A stretch of 5,632 nt of DNA from positions 1-5,632 of the forward strand of contig CAMLKN010000160.1 of NCBI GenBank assembly GCA_946480655.1. The letters are read 5' to 3'. The DNA is from an uncultured Devosia sp. Its GTDB lineage: Bacteria; Pseudomonadota; Alphaproteobacteria; Rhizobiales; Devosiaceae. The first letter of the stretch is position 1. Every line of letters begins with the position of its first letter. Made by a program: the position numbers and the translations under genes. The notes beneath the pieces are model-generated. The model saw nothing but the letters and a program-made list of their open reading frames with translations, ran no database searches and was not told where the DNA came from. Shown one piece after another: positions 1 to 5,632 of the stretch.

Positions 1-447
1 CTGGTGCTGGCGCTCAACAAGCGCGCCCATGGCCGCATCGGCAGCCAGTTCGAGCATCGCAAGACGACAAAGAGCTATATCGCCCGCGTGGCGGGCATCA
101 TCGAAGCCGATAGCGGCCTCATCGACCTGCCGCTGGCCACCGACTGGCTCAACAAGCCGCGGCAGAAGGTGGACCATGATCATGGCCGCTCGGCGCAGAC
201 CGAATGGCATGTGATCGAGCGGGAGGCCAATGCCACTCGGGTGCGCCTTGTCCCCCTGACCGGCCGCACGCATCAGTTGCGGGTTCACATGAAGGCCATC
301 GGCCATGTGATTCTGGGCGATGCGTTTTATGCCGATGGCGAGGCGCTCGTGGCCGCCGACCGGCTGCAGCTGCATGCGGCGGAACTGGGCTTCACCCATC
401 CGACTACGGGTGTGTTCACGACCTACGTCGCGCCGACCCCGTTCTGA
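1..447 (+). CDS. rluA: RluA-family 23S rRNA/tRNA pseudouridine synthase, 3' part
   Basis: This is the C-terminal 148 residues of a pseudouridine synthase; the frame is open from base 1 and the 5' end lies outside the window. The family isomerises specific uridines in structured RNA; E. coli RluA acts on 23S rRNA U746 and tRNA U32 in the cytoplasm. Visible family motifs are DWLNKPRQKV (visible residues 48-57), the strongly conserved GRTHQLRVHM (88-97), GHVILGDAFYA (101-111) and RLQLHA (121-126) near the end. Order and spacing match E. coli RluA (219 aa) closely, and the DWxNxPxQKV segment favours RluA over RluC or RluD. The HRLDxxTSG motif with the catalytic Asp would lie just upstream of base 1 and cannot be checked. 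The gene ends in TGA at 445-447, directly against the stop of the convergent next gene. The family is certain; the RluA subtype is likely. Confidence 0.9.
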   Translation: MVLALNKRAHGRIGSQFEHRKTTKSYIARVAGIIEADSGLIDLPLATDWLNKPRQKVDHDHGRSAQTEWHVIEREANATRVRLVPLTGRTHQLRVHMKAIGHVILGDAFYADGEALVAADRLQLHAAELGFTHPTTGVFTTYVAPTPF

Positions 448-735
448 TCACTCTGCCTCGCCGATATAGCCCACCTCGATGCGCTGGAAGAGGCTGCCCT
501 CTTTCATCGTATCCAGCCAACGGCGGAAATCGGGGACATCCTTGAAGCCAGCGCGCCGGGCTTCGGCGTCGGTGACATCGTCGGGCGACATGTCGGTGAT
601 CGACTTGATGGCGAGCAGGCCGACCTTGGTCTTGAGCGTGCCGCCGGGCTTTACAGTCGGCCGGTTCCAGCGCCGGAAGATAAGGTCTACCTTGCCGGCC
701 TTGATCTCTTCGAGGAGGTCGCGCTTGAGCAGCAT
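448..735 (-). CDS. Small ASCH/PUA-like domain protein, function unknown
   Basis: This encodes a 95-aa soluble protein without signal peptide or membrane segment. The N-terminal half resembles small ASCH (PUA-like, presumed RNA-binding) proteins: a short helix (MLLKRDLLEEIKAGK), then a strand with RRWNRP (residues 21-26), TVKPGGTLKTKVG (27-39) and a strand LLAIKSI. The C-terminal half is charged and helical (DVTDAEARRAGF, 53-64) and ends in a strand, LFQRIEVGYI. Characterised ASCH amidohydrolases such as E. coli YqfB use a Lys/Thr/Glu set; the GxKxxT pattern is not obvious here (AGKVDL), so I do not assign an activity. The ATG (733-735) shares base 735 with the TGA of the upstream Rid gene (TGATG), and only a weak GGA lies before it, so translation is probably coupled. 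Assignment rests on sequence resemblance judged by eye. Confidence 0.7.
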   Translation of the reverse strand: MLLKRDLLEEIKAGKVDLIFRRWNRPTVKPGGTLKTKVGLLAIKSITDMSPDDVTDAEARRAGFKDVPDFRRWLDTMKEGSLFQRIEVGYIGEAE

Positions 736-1115
736 CAGTCCAGCACCGCCGTGGCCGTGATTTCGATCCTGAGACCCTTGGCCAGCAGCTCCTTGACCAC
801 GACCGTGGCGCGGACCGGATAGGGCTGGGTGGTGAAATACTCGCGATAGACTGCGTTCATACCGGCGGCATCGGCGCTGTCGATGAGGAATATCTGGACC
901 ATGACCAGATTGCGCAGCGTACCGCCGGCTGCCTTGAGCGCAATTTCGAGATTCTGGATGCAGCGGCGCGCCTGCAGCTCAATGCCGCCCTCGACGATGT
1001 CGCCCGTTGCCGGATCCTCGGCAATTGCGACCAGCCAGAGATGCTTGCCAGCCCGCACCGCGTCGCTGATGGGGGCGCTGGATGGCGCAATACCGGTTTC
1101 GATGCGTTCGATCAT
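735..1115 (-). CDS. Rid family (YjgF/YER057c/UK114) protein
   Basis: The chosen start gives 126 aa, the usual length for this family of trimeric cytosolic proteins. The archetype RidA hydrolyses reactive enamine/imine intermediates made by PLP-dependent dehydratases. Family signs are DPATGDIVEGGIELQARRCIQN (approximately residues 34-55, given here in part), AGGTLRNLVMVQIFL (63-77), the PVRATVVV segment with Arg102 at the position of the conserved substrate-carboxylate-binding Arg, and the final LRIEITATAV strand with Glu118. The usual SGQ in the N-terminal strand is replaced by VAI, so this may be a divergent Rid subgroup rather than true RidA. The ATG at 1115 has AGGA four bases upstream (TCCT at 1120-1123 on the plus strand). 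An in-frame ATG at 1160 would add 15 residues but has no visible ribosome site. It is the first gene of an operon with the ASCH-like gene. Confidence 0.88.
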   Translation of the reverse strand: MIERIETGIAPSSAPISDAVRAGKHLWLVAIAEDPATGDIVEGGIELQARRCIQNLEIALKAAGGTLRNLVMVQIFLIDSADAAGMNAVYREYFTTQPYPVRATVVVKELLAKGLRIEITATAVLD

Positions 1116-1277
1116 CTGGTCCTGTCTGTTCGTTGGGCAGGCGGCGACCTTTGCCGTCATCTATCGCAAATCAGGTCGACATCCCTGTAACGCCAACCCC
1201 TCCAATTGACCAGTTCTTCGCAGCATCAAGCTATTGCACCGGGCACCGAGCGGCGCCGCCTACGTGAAACCAGATGA

Positions 1278-1307
1278 TTGCCGGCCGGCGATGATTGGCG
1301 ATAGGAT
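1278..1307 (+). promoter_or_regulatory. Candidate sigma70-type promoter of the exported-protein gene
   Basis: TTGCCG (1278-1283) and TAGGAT (1302-1307, four of six matches to TATAAT) are separated by 18 bases. They lie about 45 bases before the chosen ATG at 1351, in the divergent gap 1116-1350 between the Rid gene and the exported-protein gene. I see no equally good minus-strand promoter for the Rid operon in this gap. The match is by eye and modest. Confidence 0.3.
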
Positions 1308-1350
1308 AACGACCAGCAAAAAGCGGCCGATGCTTGCCAGAGGGAAGCAA

Positions 1351-2226
1351 ATGAAGTCGTTTCTGTCCAAGGTCTTTGTTTGCGCCTGCACCTTTTTTGC
1401 GCTGTTGGCAGCAAATGTAGGTGCCCAATCCGACCCCAAGTTCGTCCTGCTCCCGGAGGAACAGGCCATCGCCATGCAAAACGCCATGGAGGATGGGACA
1501 AGGCTCACGCCCTACGACAAGGGATTCCTATTGTGGACGGCCATTCTTCTCTCGTCCCCCGACTGCGGAATTGTCAGCGAGCAAGAGAAGCGCGATCTGG
1601 AACTGTCGACCCTCGAAGCGACAATTTCGACAACCCTGACCAACCCCGTTGAGATGATGCAGGCGCAATTCGACTCGCACGCTCACTTCGCAACGATTGC
1701 AGCACTGTCCAATCCCTGTGCCTCCGATGAGCGCGACAGCTCGCGGCAACTGATTTATGACATCGTTGACGTTCTGGCCCAGGATAACGTGGGGTCACGA
1801 TCAGACATTGTCAAAGATCTGGAAGACCAGGGCATCCTGCCCGAAAGCGAAGCGAATGAGCTGCCCCAAGGGCTCGCAACCGCGCCTCTCGACAAGTCTG
1901 AAGTGATGCCTCTTGGGCGGCACAGCATTGACTTGATGTGCATCTCGGGCGCCACCGATGGCTCAGGCGATATCTGCGACAGGATCCAGCAGCTGATCGG
2001 TTCACGGACGCACCAGACCATCAGGTGCGTGTATGGCCCATTCAATCAAGATGGTACTGGATTTGAGACCTATCAATTCTGGTACGGCACAATGCCCGAC
2101 GACCTGGAGACTTACGCAATCGACGGGAAACGCCACCCCTTCAGCCCATTAGGGACGGCCGCCATCAATGAATGTCCGGCCAACAGCCAGGCAGCTCTGG
2201 ACTTTCGAACCACGAACAGCTTCTGA
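1351..2226 (+). CDS. Exported cysteine-containing protein of unknown function
   Basis: I do not recognise a family. The ATG at 1351 is preceded by AGAGGGAAG (1339-1347), a good ribosome site, and starts with a classic signal peptide: MKSFLSK, a hydrophobic core (VFVCACTFFALLAA, residues 8-21) and a likely cleavage after VGA (residue 25). The frame is open further upstream to an ATG at 1234, but those 39 residues would spoil the signal peptide. The mature protein (about 266 aa) is predicted periplasmic or secreted, with no further membrane segment. It has six cysteines (72, 123, 197, 209, 226, 275), an even number compatible with three disulfides, and two visible parts: a helical, acidic N-terminal part (about 30-165) and a C-terminal part with an aromatic-rich stretch (YGPFNQDG, FETYQFWYG, 228-246). 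Sampled GC is lower than in neighbours. It ends six bases before a convergent tRNA gene. Confidence 0.75.
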   Translation: MKSFLSKVFVCACTFFALLAANVGAQSDPKFVLLPEEQAIAMQNAMEDGTRLTPYDKGFLLWTAILLSSPDCGIVSEQEKRDLELSTLEATISTTLTNPVEMMQAQFDSHAHFATIAALSNPCASDERDSSRQLIYDIVDVLAQDNVGSRSDIVKDLEDQGILPESEANELPQGLATAPLDKSEVMPLGRHSIDLMCISGATDGSGDICDRIQQLIGSRTHQTIRCVYGPFNQDGTGFETYQFWYGTMPDDLETYAIDGKRHPFSPLGTAAINECPANSQAALDFRTTNSF

Positions 2227-2232
2227 AAATTG

Positions 2233-2317
2233 TGGTGCGGGCGGCGGGATTTGAACCCGCATGACCAAGGTCGAGGCATTTTAAGTGCCTTGCGTCTACC
2301 GATTTCGCCACGCCCGC
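2233..2317 (-). tRNA. tRNA-Leu (anticodon UAA)
   Basis: The minus strand folds into a complete class II tRNA. The acceptor stem pairs GCGGGCG (2317-2311) with CGCCCGC (2243-2237), followed by discriminator A and an encoded CCA (2235-2233). The D arm has stem GCG/CGC and the loop AAATCGGTAGA. The anticodon arm pairs AGGCA with TGCCT around the loop CTTAAAA; the anticodon TAA (2283-2281) reads UUA. The 13-base variable arm contains GACC/GGTC, as expected for leucine. The T arm pairs GCGGG with CCCGC around TTCAAAT. All stems pair fully, so the gene looks functional. No clear terminator lies between its 3' end and the convergent upstream gene. Confidence 0.97.
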
Positions 2318-2331
2318 AGCATCGCCACAAC

Positions 2332-2360
2332 CTAGTATCGTCGGACTTGTCAGATGGCAA
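2332..2360 (-). promoter_or_regulatory. Candidate promoter of tRNA-Leu
   Basis: On the minus strand TTGCCA (2360-2355) and TACTAG (2337-2332) are 17 bases apart, with the -10 box about 15 bases before the tRNA 5' end. The -35 box is good and the -10 box weak (three of six; GATACT at a shorter spacing gives four of six). The -35 box overlaps a small inverted repeat, GGCAA/TTGCC (2356-2370). The rest of the gap 2318-2479 holds no gene or convincing terminator that I can see. Confidence 0.33.
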
Positions 2361-2479
2361 TTGAGTTGCCTCGGCACCACCCGGCCTTGCGCCCAGGCAT
2401 GACCTCTTGACCAAACCCCGGGGAGACAAGCCCACACACATCCGGACCTTGCCTGTGTCATCTGGCGTTTTCGCCGGCC

Positions 2480-3517
2480 TCAGAGCCTACCGAGGTTGTC
2501 CGTCACGGCGCGACCGGGAGTGTCGGCAACAACCGCCTTCACGCCGGACTTTCCGCTCTGCGCGTGCTCGCGGCGCCATGAACCGGGCGAGATGCCGACG
2601 AACTTCTTGAAGGCGCGGCCGAAAGCGGCCTCGGATTCGTAGCCGACTTCCGCCCCCACCTGAGCAACGCTGATGCCGGGCAGTTCGAGCCTTCGGGCCG
2701 CCAATTGCATGCGCCAGCTCGCGAGGTAGTGCATCGGCGCCATGCCGACAAAGTGGGTGAAGCGATCGGCAAAGACCGAGCGGGACAGGCCCACTCCATG
2801 GGCCAAAGCCTCAATGGTCCAGTCATGGGCGGGACGGCCATGGATCAGGTGAAGGGCCAGGGCGATCTGCGGGTGCCTGAGGCTCGAGAGCCACCCTGGC
2901 TGGTCCGCCGGCAGCTCGCGGATGTGCTGGCGGACGACCTCGATGAACAAGAGCTCTGCGAGCCGGGCCAGCGCCGTCTCGCCGCCTGCGTCTCGGCGCG
3001 CCGTTTCCGACACGGCGTGGCGAACCAGATGCGACAGCCACCCCCGGTTCGCCGCCGCCCGGCCGTGCAGGACCCGCGGCAAGGACGTGAGGAAGGGATT
3101 GTAGGGTCGCACATCGCAGCCCAGATAACCGCAGACGAAGCGGCAGGACGCATCGCCGGACCCCTGGTTCACCACATAGGGCAATTGGTGGTCGATCGGG
3201 TGCATGTACATGGCCATGTCTGGCGCCGCACGCATGCCGATGGTCGAACAGAGCACATGCGCATCATCCATCGGGAAGGCGACGACATCCCCGGCTTCGA
3301 GACGGACCGGATCTGCCGACCCGTCGGTCAGCTCGGCCCAGCAGCAGCCCTCCAGAAGCGTATGGAAATAGAAGACGTATTGGGCACTGGGCATGACCCG
3401 CTCGGCTATGATCGAGGCCTTGGGCGCCTCGGCCACCCATTCCTTGCGAAAGGTGCTGTCGAAGAAAATGGCGCCGGTCAGCCGCACGCCGGCCAGCACG
3501 TCTGAAAGGACGTCCAT
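2480..3517 (-). CDS. AraC-family transcriptional regulator with N-terminal cupin-like domain
   Basis: This is a 345-aa DNA-binding regulator of typical AraC/XylS length. Residues 1-130 are a cupin-like sensor domain: strands around VFYFHTLLEGCCWAEL (48-63), then VRLEAGDVVAFPMDDAHVL (71-89), the pattern of an AraC-binding cupin. Residues about 215-318 form the double helix-turn-helix: the first motif in WTIEALAHGVGLSRSVFADRF (start 233), the second in ISVAQVGAEVGYESEAAF (282-299), ending in the family signature AFGRAFKKFVGISPGSWRR (298-316). A 29-residue tail follows. The ATG at 3517 is preceded by GGAGGTGA (plus-strand 3522-3529), far better than the in-frame ATG at 3571, which would add 18 residues. 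It diverges from the FAD-linked oxidoreductase gene, so it most likely controls that gene; the effector is unknown. Five cysteines in the sensor half (58, 59, 90, 125, 129) are noticeable but have no assigned role. Confidence 0.93.
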   Translation of the reverse strand: MDVLSDVLAGVRLTGAIFFDSTFRKEWVAEAPKASIIAERVMPSAQYVFYFHTLLEGCCWAELTDGSADPVRLEAGDVVAFPMDDAHVLCSTIGMRAAPDMAMYMHPIDHQLPYVVNQGSGDASCRFVCGYLGCDVRPYNPFLTSLPRVLHGRAAANRGWLSHLVRHAVSETARRDAGGETALARLAELLFIEVVRQHIRELPADQPGWLSSLRHPQIALALHLIHGRPAHDWTIEALAHGVGLSRSVFADRFTHFVGMAPMHYLASWRMQLAARRLELPGISVAQVGAEVGYESEAAFGRAFKKFVGISPGSWRREHAQSGKSGVKAVVADTPGRAVTDNLGRL

Positions 3518-3747
3518 TGTCTCACCTCCCGCCGCCAAAGCGATTGCGGTGCAGGATGAGGCAGCCGGCAAGCTTCGGGCAACAATTGGGTCGATCAGGG
3601 CGATAGGGTCTGCCTCCGCGCAATGCCCGTCAACAGGTTTGTCAGGTTCGGACGCTTGAGCAATGAAACCGGACGGCAGAACATGGGAAACGCCCCGCCC
3701 CGGGCCTAGCCTCCCTGCCCGCCAATGGCGACCATGGGGAGGAGACC
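3518..3747. promoter_or_regulatory. Divergent regulatory region between AraC regulator and oxidoreductase
   Basis: This 230-base gap must hold both promoters. Ribosome sites are clear at each end: GGAGGTGA for the regulator (minus, 3529-3522) and GGGGAGGAG (3736-3744) for the oxidoreductase. TTGTCA (3639-3644) could be a plus-strand -35 box, but the segment 17 bases on (AATGAA, 3662-3667) is a poor -10, which would suit an activator-dependent promoter. CAGGTT occurs twice with a nine-base period (3634-3639 and 3643-3648), overlapping that -35 box, and is a candidate regulator site. I found no convincing minus-strand promoter. Confidence 0.45.
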
Positions 3748-5133
3748 ATGAACGAAGATACCATCACCAGTTTTGCGGGCAACATGCGCGGCCCGGTCAT
3801 CCGGCGGGGAGATCCGGACTACGAGGAAGCGCGCAAGCTTTACAACGGCATGATCGACAAGCATCCACGGCTGATCGCCCGCTGCGCCGACGTCGCCGAC
3901 GTCATCACCGCCGTCAATTTCGGACGCGACAACAAGCTCGACATCGCCATTCGCGGCGGCGGCCACAATGGTCCGGGCCTGGGCAGCGTCGAGGATGGCC
4001 TGGTCATCGACCTCTCGAGTATGAAGGGCGTGCATGTCGACCCGGCCGCGGGGACCGTTCGCGTCGAACCCGGCTGTACCTCGGGCGATGTCGACCACGC
4101 CACCCATGCCTTCGGCCTCGCCGTACCCTTCGGCATCGTCTCGACCACCGGCGTGGGCGGGCTGACCCTGGGCGGCGGCACGGGCTACCTGACGCGGCAA
4201 TGTGGATTGACCATCGACAATCTCGTTTCCGCCGACGTGGTGACGGCCGACGGTAGTTTCCGGACCGCGAGCGCGACAGAAAATCCGGACCTGTTCTGGG
4301 CTCTGCGCGGCGGCGGCGGCAATTTCGGTGTCGTCACCAGCTTCGTGTTCCGTGCCCACAAGGTGAAGGACGTGTTCGCCGGCCCGATCTTCTGGGATGC
4401 GGCACAGCATGGCGCCCAGGTCATGCGCGCCTATCGCGACTTCCTGCCCACCGCACCAGAAAACCTTGGTGCCTTTGTCGGCCTCAAGACGGTGCCATCC
4501 ATGGATCCATTCCCCCGCGAGCACTGGGGCAAGCGCGCCTGCGCGGTCATTTCATGCTTCAACGGGCCAGAGGCCGAAGGCAGGGCGGCCATGGCCCCGC
4601 TCATCGGCAAGCTGCCCGAACCGTTCTTCAACTGGATGAGCACCATGCCCTTCCCGGCACTGCAATCCATGTTCGACCCGTTCTTCCCCAAGGGCCTGCA
4701 ATGGTACTGGAAAGGCGACTTCGTCAACGAACTGACGGACGAGGCGATAGACGCCCATATCGCCCACGCCAGGAATGCGCCGAGCGAACTTTCGCTCATG
4801 CATCTCTACCCCATCGACGGGGCCGTGCACCGGACCGCCAAAGGCGATACGCCCTGGGGCGCAAGGGACGCAACCTGGTCCATGGTCATTGCCGGCATTG
4901 ACGCCAATCCGCAGATGGCCGGGCGACTGACGCGCTGGGGGCGGGACTATTGGGAAGCCCTGCACCGCTTCAACCGGGATGGCGCCTATGTCAACTTCCT
5001 GATGGACGACGAGGACGAGGGCCGCGTCGAGGCCAGCTATGGCGCCAACTATGCGCGGCTGGCGTCGATCAAGGCCAAGTTCGATCCGGCCAACCTCTTC
5101 CACGTCAACCAGAATATCCGGCCGCACCACTAG
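3748..5133 (+). CDS. FAD-linked oxidoreductase, berberine bridge enzyme-like (PCMH/VAO family)
   Basis: This 461-aa enzyme has the full layout of bacterial berberine-bridge-like flavoproteins. The FAD-binding PCMH domain (about 35-205) contains RGGGHN (69-74), whose His73 is the expected 8-alpha-histidyl FAD attachment, VIDLSSM (86-92), the TTGVGGLTLGGGTGYL stretch (133-148), GLTIDN (153-158) and LFWALRGGGGNFGVVTSF (182-199). The substrate domain follows, and the C-terminal BBE motif ends in FDPANLFHVNQNIRP (445-459). Relatives oxidise alcohols, sugars or secondary metabolites with O2 as acceptor; the substrate cannot be read here. Bicovalent members carry a second FAD link through Cys in a GxCxxVGxGG segment; here the aligned position is Val131 (GIVSTTGVGG), so attachment should be by His only. 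No signal peptide is seen, so it is probably cytoplasmic. A strong ribosome site (3736-3744) fixes the start. It is probably regulated by the divergent AraC protein. Confidence 0.92.
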   Translation: MNEDTITSFAGNMRGPVIRRGDPDYEEARKLYNGMIDKHPRLIARCADVADVITAVNFGRDNKLDIAIRGGGHNGPGLGSVEDGLVIDLSSMKGVHVDPAAGTVRVEPGCTSGDVDHATHAFGLAVPFGIVSTTGVGGLTLGGGTGYLTRQCGLTIDNLVSADVVTADGSFRTASATENPDLFWALRGGGGNFGVVTSFVFRAHKVKDVFAGPIFWDAAQHGAQVMRAYRDFLPTAPENLGAFVGLKTVPSMDPFPREHWGKRACAVISCFNGPEAEGRAAMAPLIGKLPEPFFNWMSTMPFPALQSMFDPFFPKGLQWYWKGDFVNELTDEAIDAHIAHARNAPSELSLMHLYPIDGAVHRTAKGDTPWGARDATWSMVIAGIDANPQMAGRLTRWGRDYWEALHRFNRDGAYVNFLMDDEDEGRVEASYGANYARLASIKAKFDPANLFHVNQNIRPHH

Positions 5134-5141
5134 GCGATTTG

Positions 5142-5165
5142 GGTCCCCTGCTCCGGCAGGGGACC
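5142..5165 (+). terminator. Strong hairpin after the oxidoreductase gene, likely terminator
   Basis: GGTCCCCTGC (5142-5151) and GCAGGGGACC (5156-5165) form a perfect 10-bp GC-rich stem with the loop TCCG, starting eight bases after the stop codon. Only TT follows, so it lacks the T run of a standard intrinsic terminator. Position and stability still favour termination or 3' end protection of the oxidoreductase transcript. Confidence 0.55.
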
Positions 5166-5174
5166 TTCCGGTCG

Positions 5175-5196
5175 TAGCGGCAGCACGAGGCCGCTA
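5175..5196. repeat. Second inverted repeat upstream of cheW
   Basis: TAGCGGC (5175-5181) and GCCGCTA (5190-5196) are a perfect 7-bp inverted repeat around an 8-base loop, nine bases after the first hairpin. No T tract flanks it on either side. It may be part of the same transcript end or an operator-like site about 80 bases before cheW; the sequence does not decide. Confidence 0.4.
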
Positions 5197-5273
5197 AGCT
5201 CACGGCAACCTTTCTCGACAATGATGGCGCTCGGCCCTGTTGGCCGCCCTTGTGTATTGAGTAAGGCGTTGCA

Positions 5274-5632
5274 ATGTCGGCCCATGCCCTCAACCTCGAC
5301 GAATTCGACACCCCGCCGGGGGCCGGTATCGCCGCTACCCGCCAGTTCGTCACCTTCACCTGTGCCGGCCAGAATTTCGGCATCGACATCATGTCCATGC
5401 GCGAAATCCGCAACTGGAGCCCGGTGACGCCCCTGCCTGCCCAGAAACCCGACGTGCTCGGCGTCATCGACATCCGCGGCCGCGTCGTCCCCGTCCACGA
5501 CCTGGCCCTGCGCATCGGCTGCTCGGCCGAGCGCCAGACGCAGCATGACGGCAAGGTCATCCTCGTCCTCAAGGTCGCAGGCCACGACATGGGCCTGCTT
5601 GTGGACAGCGTCTCGGACATCATCGAGATCAA
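5274..5632 (+). CDS. cheW: CheW chemotaxis coupling protein, 5' part
   Basis: This open frame runs off the right edge; 119 residues are visible of an expected 150-170. CheW is the cytoplasmic scaffold that links methyl-accepting chemoreceptors to the histidine kinase CheA. Visible family features are the first strand pair QFVTFTCAGQNFGIDIM (24-40), the MREIR segment (42-46) followed by VTPLPAQKPDVLGVIDIRGR (51-70), VVPVHDLALRIG (71-82) and KVILVLKVAGHDMGLLVDSV (94-113). The VLGVIDIRGRVVPVHDL block is diagnostic. The N-terminal 22 residues are a variable extension. The ATG at 5274 has AAGG (5263-5266) before it. No partner gene is visible in the window; whether this lies in a chemotaxis cluster depends on what follows. 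CheV would need a receiver domain beyond the edge, so it cannot be wholly excluded. Confidence 0.93.
   Translation, partial: MSAHALNLDEFDTPPGAGIAATRQFVTFTCAGQNFGIDIMSMREIRNWSPVTPLPAQKPDVLGVIDIRGRVVPVHDLALRIGCSAERQTQHDGKVILVLKVAGHDMGLLVDSVSDIIEI

Noticed and set aside
1116..1160. Longer start for the Rid protein at 1160
   Set aside because: There is no ribosome site before it, and the extra 15 residues exceed the family length, whereas the ATG at 1115 has AGGA at proper spacing.
1234..1350. Earlier in-frame start for the exported protein, adding 39 residues
   Set aside because: The added residues are polar, have no ribosome site and would bury a textbook signal peptide that begins right after AGAGGGAAG at 1339-1347.
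2462..2477. Small hairpin (CTGGCG, TTTT, CGCCGG) as a terminator for the AraC gene
   Set aside because: On the minus strand, the strand of that gene, the stem is only four pairs plus a mismatch, and no T run follows.
2705..3505. A 266-codon open frame on the plus strand opposite the AraC regulator gene
   Set aside because: It is antisense to a gene with clear domains and a strong ribosome site. Its protein is rich in Arg, His and Gly with no recognisable domain, as expected of a GC-rich shadow frame.
3706..4524. A 272-codon minus-strand open frame opposite the oxidoreductase gene
   Set aside because: It lies across the start and FAD-binding region of a certain gene and shows only repetitive Ala/Gly/Asp composition typical of a mirror frame.
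5105..5632. Minus-strand open frames of 151 and 175 codons at the right end
   Set aside because: They are antisense to the cheW reading frame, which matches its family throughout; the minus frames match nothing I recognise.
1..5632. A combined RNA-modification or defence system built from rluA, the ASCH-like gene and tRNA-Leu
   Set aside because: The genes are on different strands and in separate transcription units, each with an ordinary housekeeping explanation; nothing in the sequence links them.

Overview
The window looks like an ordinary chromosomal stretch of a high-GC alphaproteobacterium. A Devosia-like or related Hyphomicrobiales genome is my best guess, from the GC-rich third codon positions, the protein style and the gene mix; this is inference and nothing in the window proves the genus. 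No CRISPR array, insertion sequence, rRNA or phage gene is visible.

Left part (1-1115): the 3' two thirds of an RluA-type pseudouridine synthase gene runs off the left edge. It converges, with no spacer at all, on a two-gene minus-strand operon: a Rid-family (YjgF/UK114) gene followed by a 95-aa ASCH/PUA-like gene, the two joined by a TGATG stop/start overlap.

Middle part (1116-2317): a divergent gap leads to a plus-strand gene for a 291-aa exported protein of unknown function. It has a signal peptide and six cysteines in the mature part, and sampled stretches have lower GC than the neighbours. Six bases after its stop lies the encoded CCA end of a minus-strand tRNA-Leu(UAA) gene.

Right part (2318-5632): an AraC-family regulator (minus) and a berberine-bridge-like FAD-linked oxidoreductase (plus) are transcribed away from a shared 230-bp gap, the usual layout of a regulator with its target. 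The oxidoreductase keeps the FAD-linking histidine but has Val where bicovalent relatives have Cys. Two hairpins follow it, and then a CheW chemotaxis scaffold gene starts and runs off the right edge.

The genes do not form one pathway. The supported functional units are the Rid/ASCH operon and the AraC/oxidoreductase pair. I do not see convincing evidence for a new biological system; the least explained item is the exported cysteine-containing protein beside tRNA-Leu.
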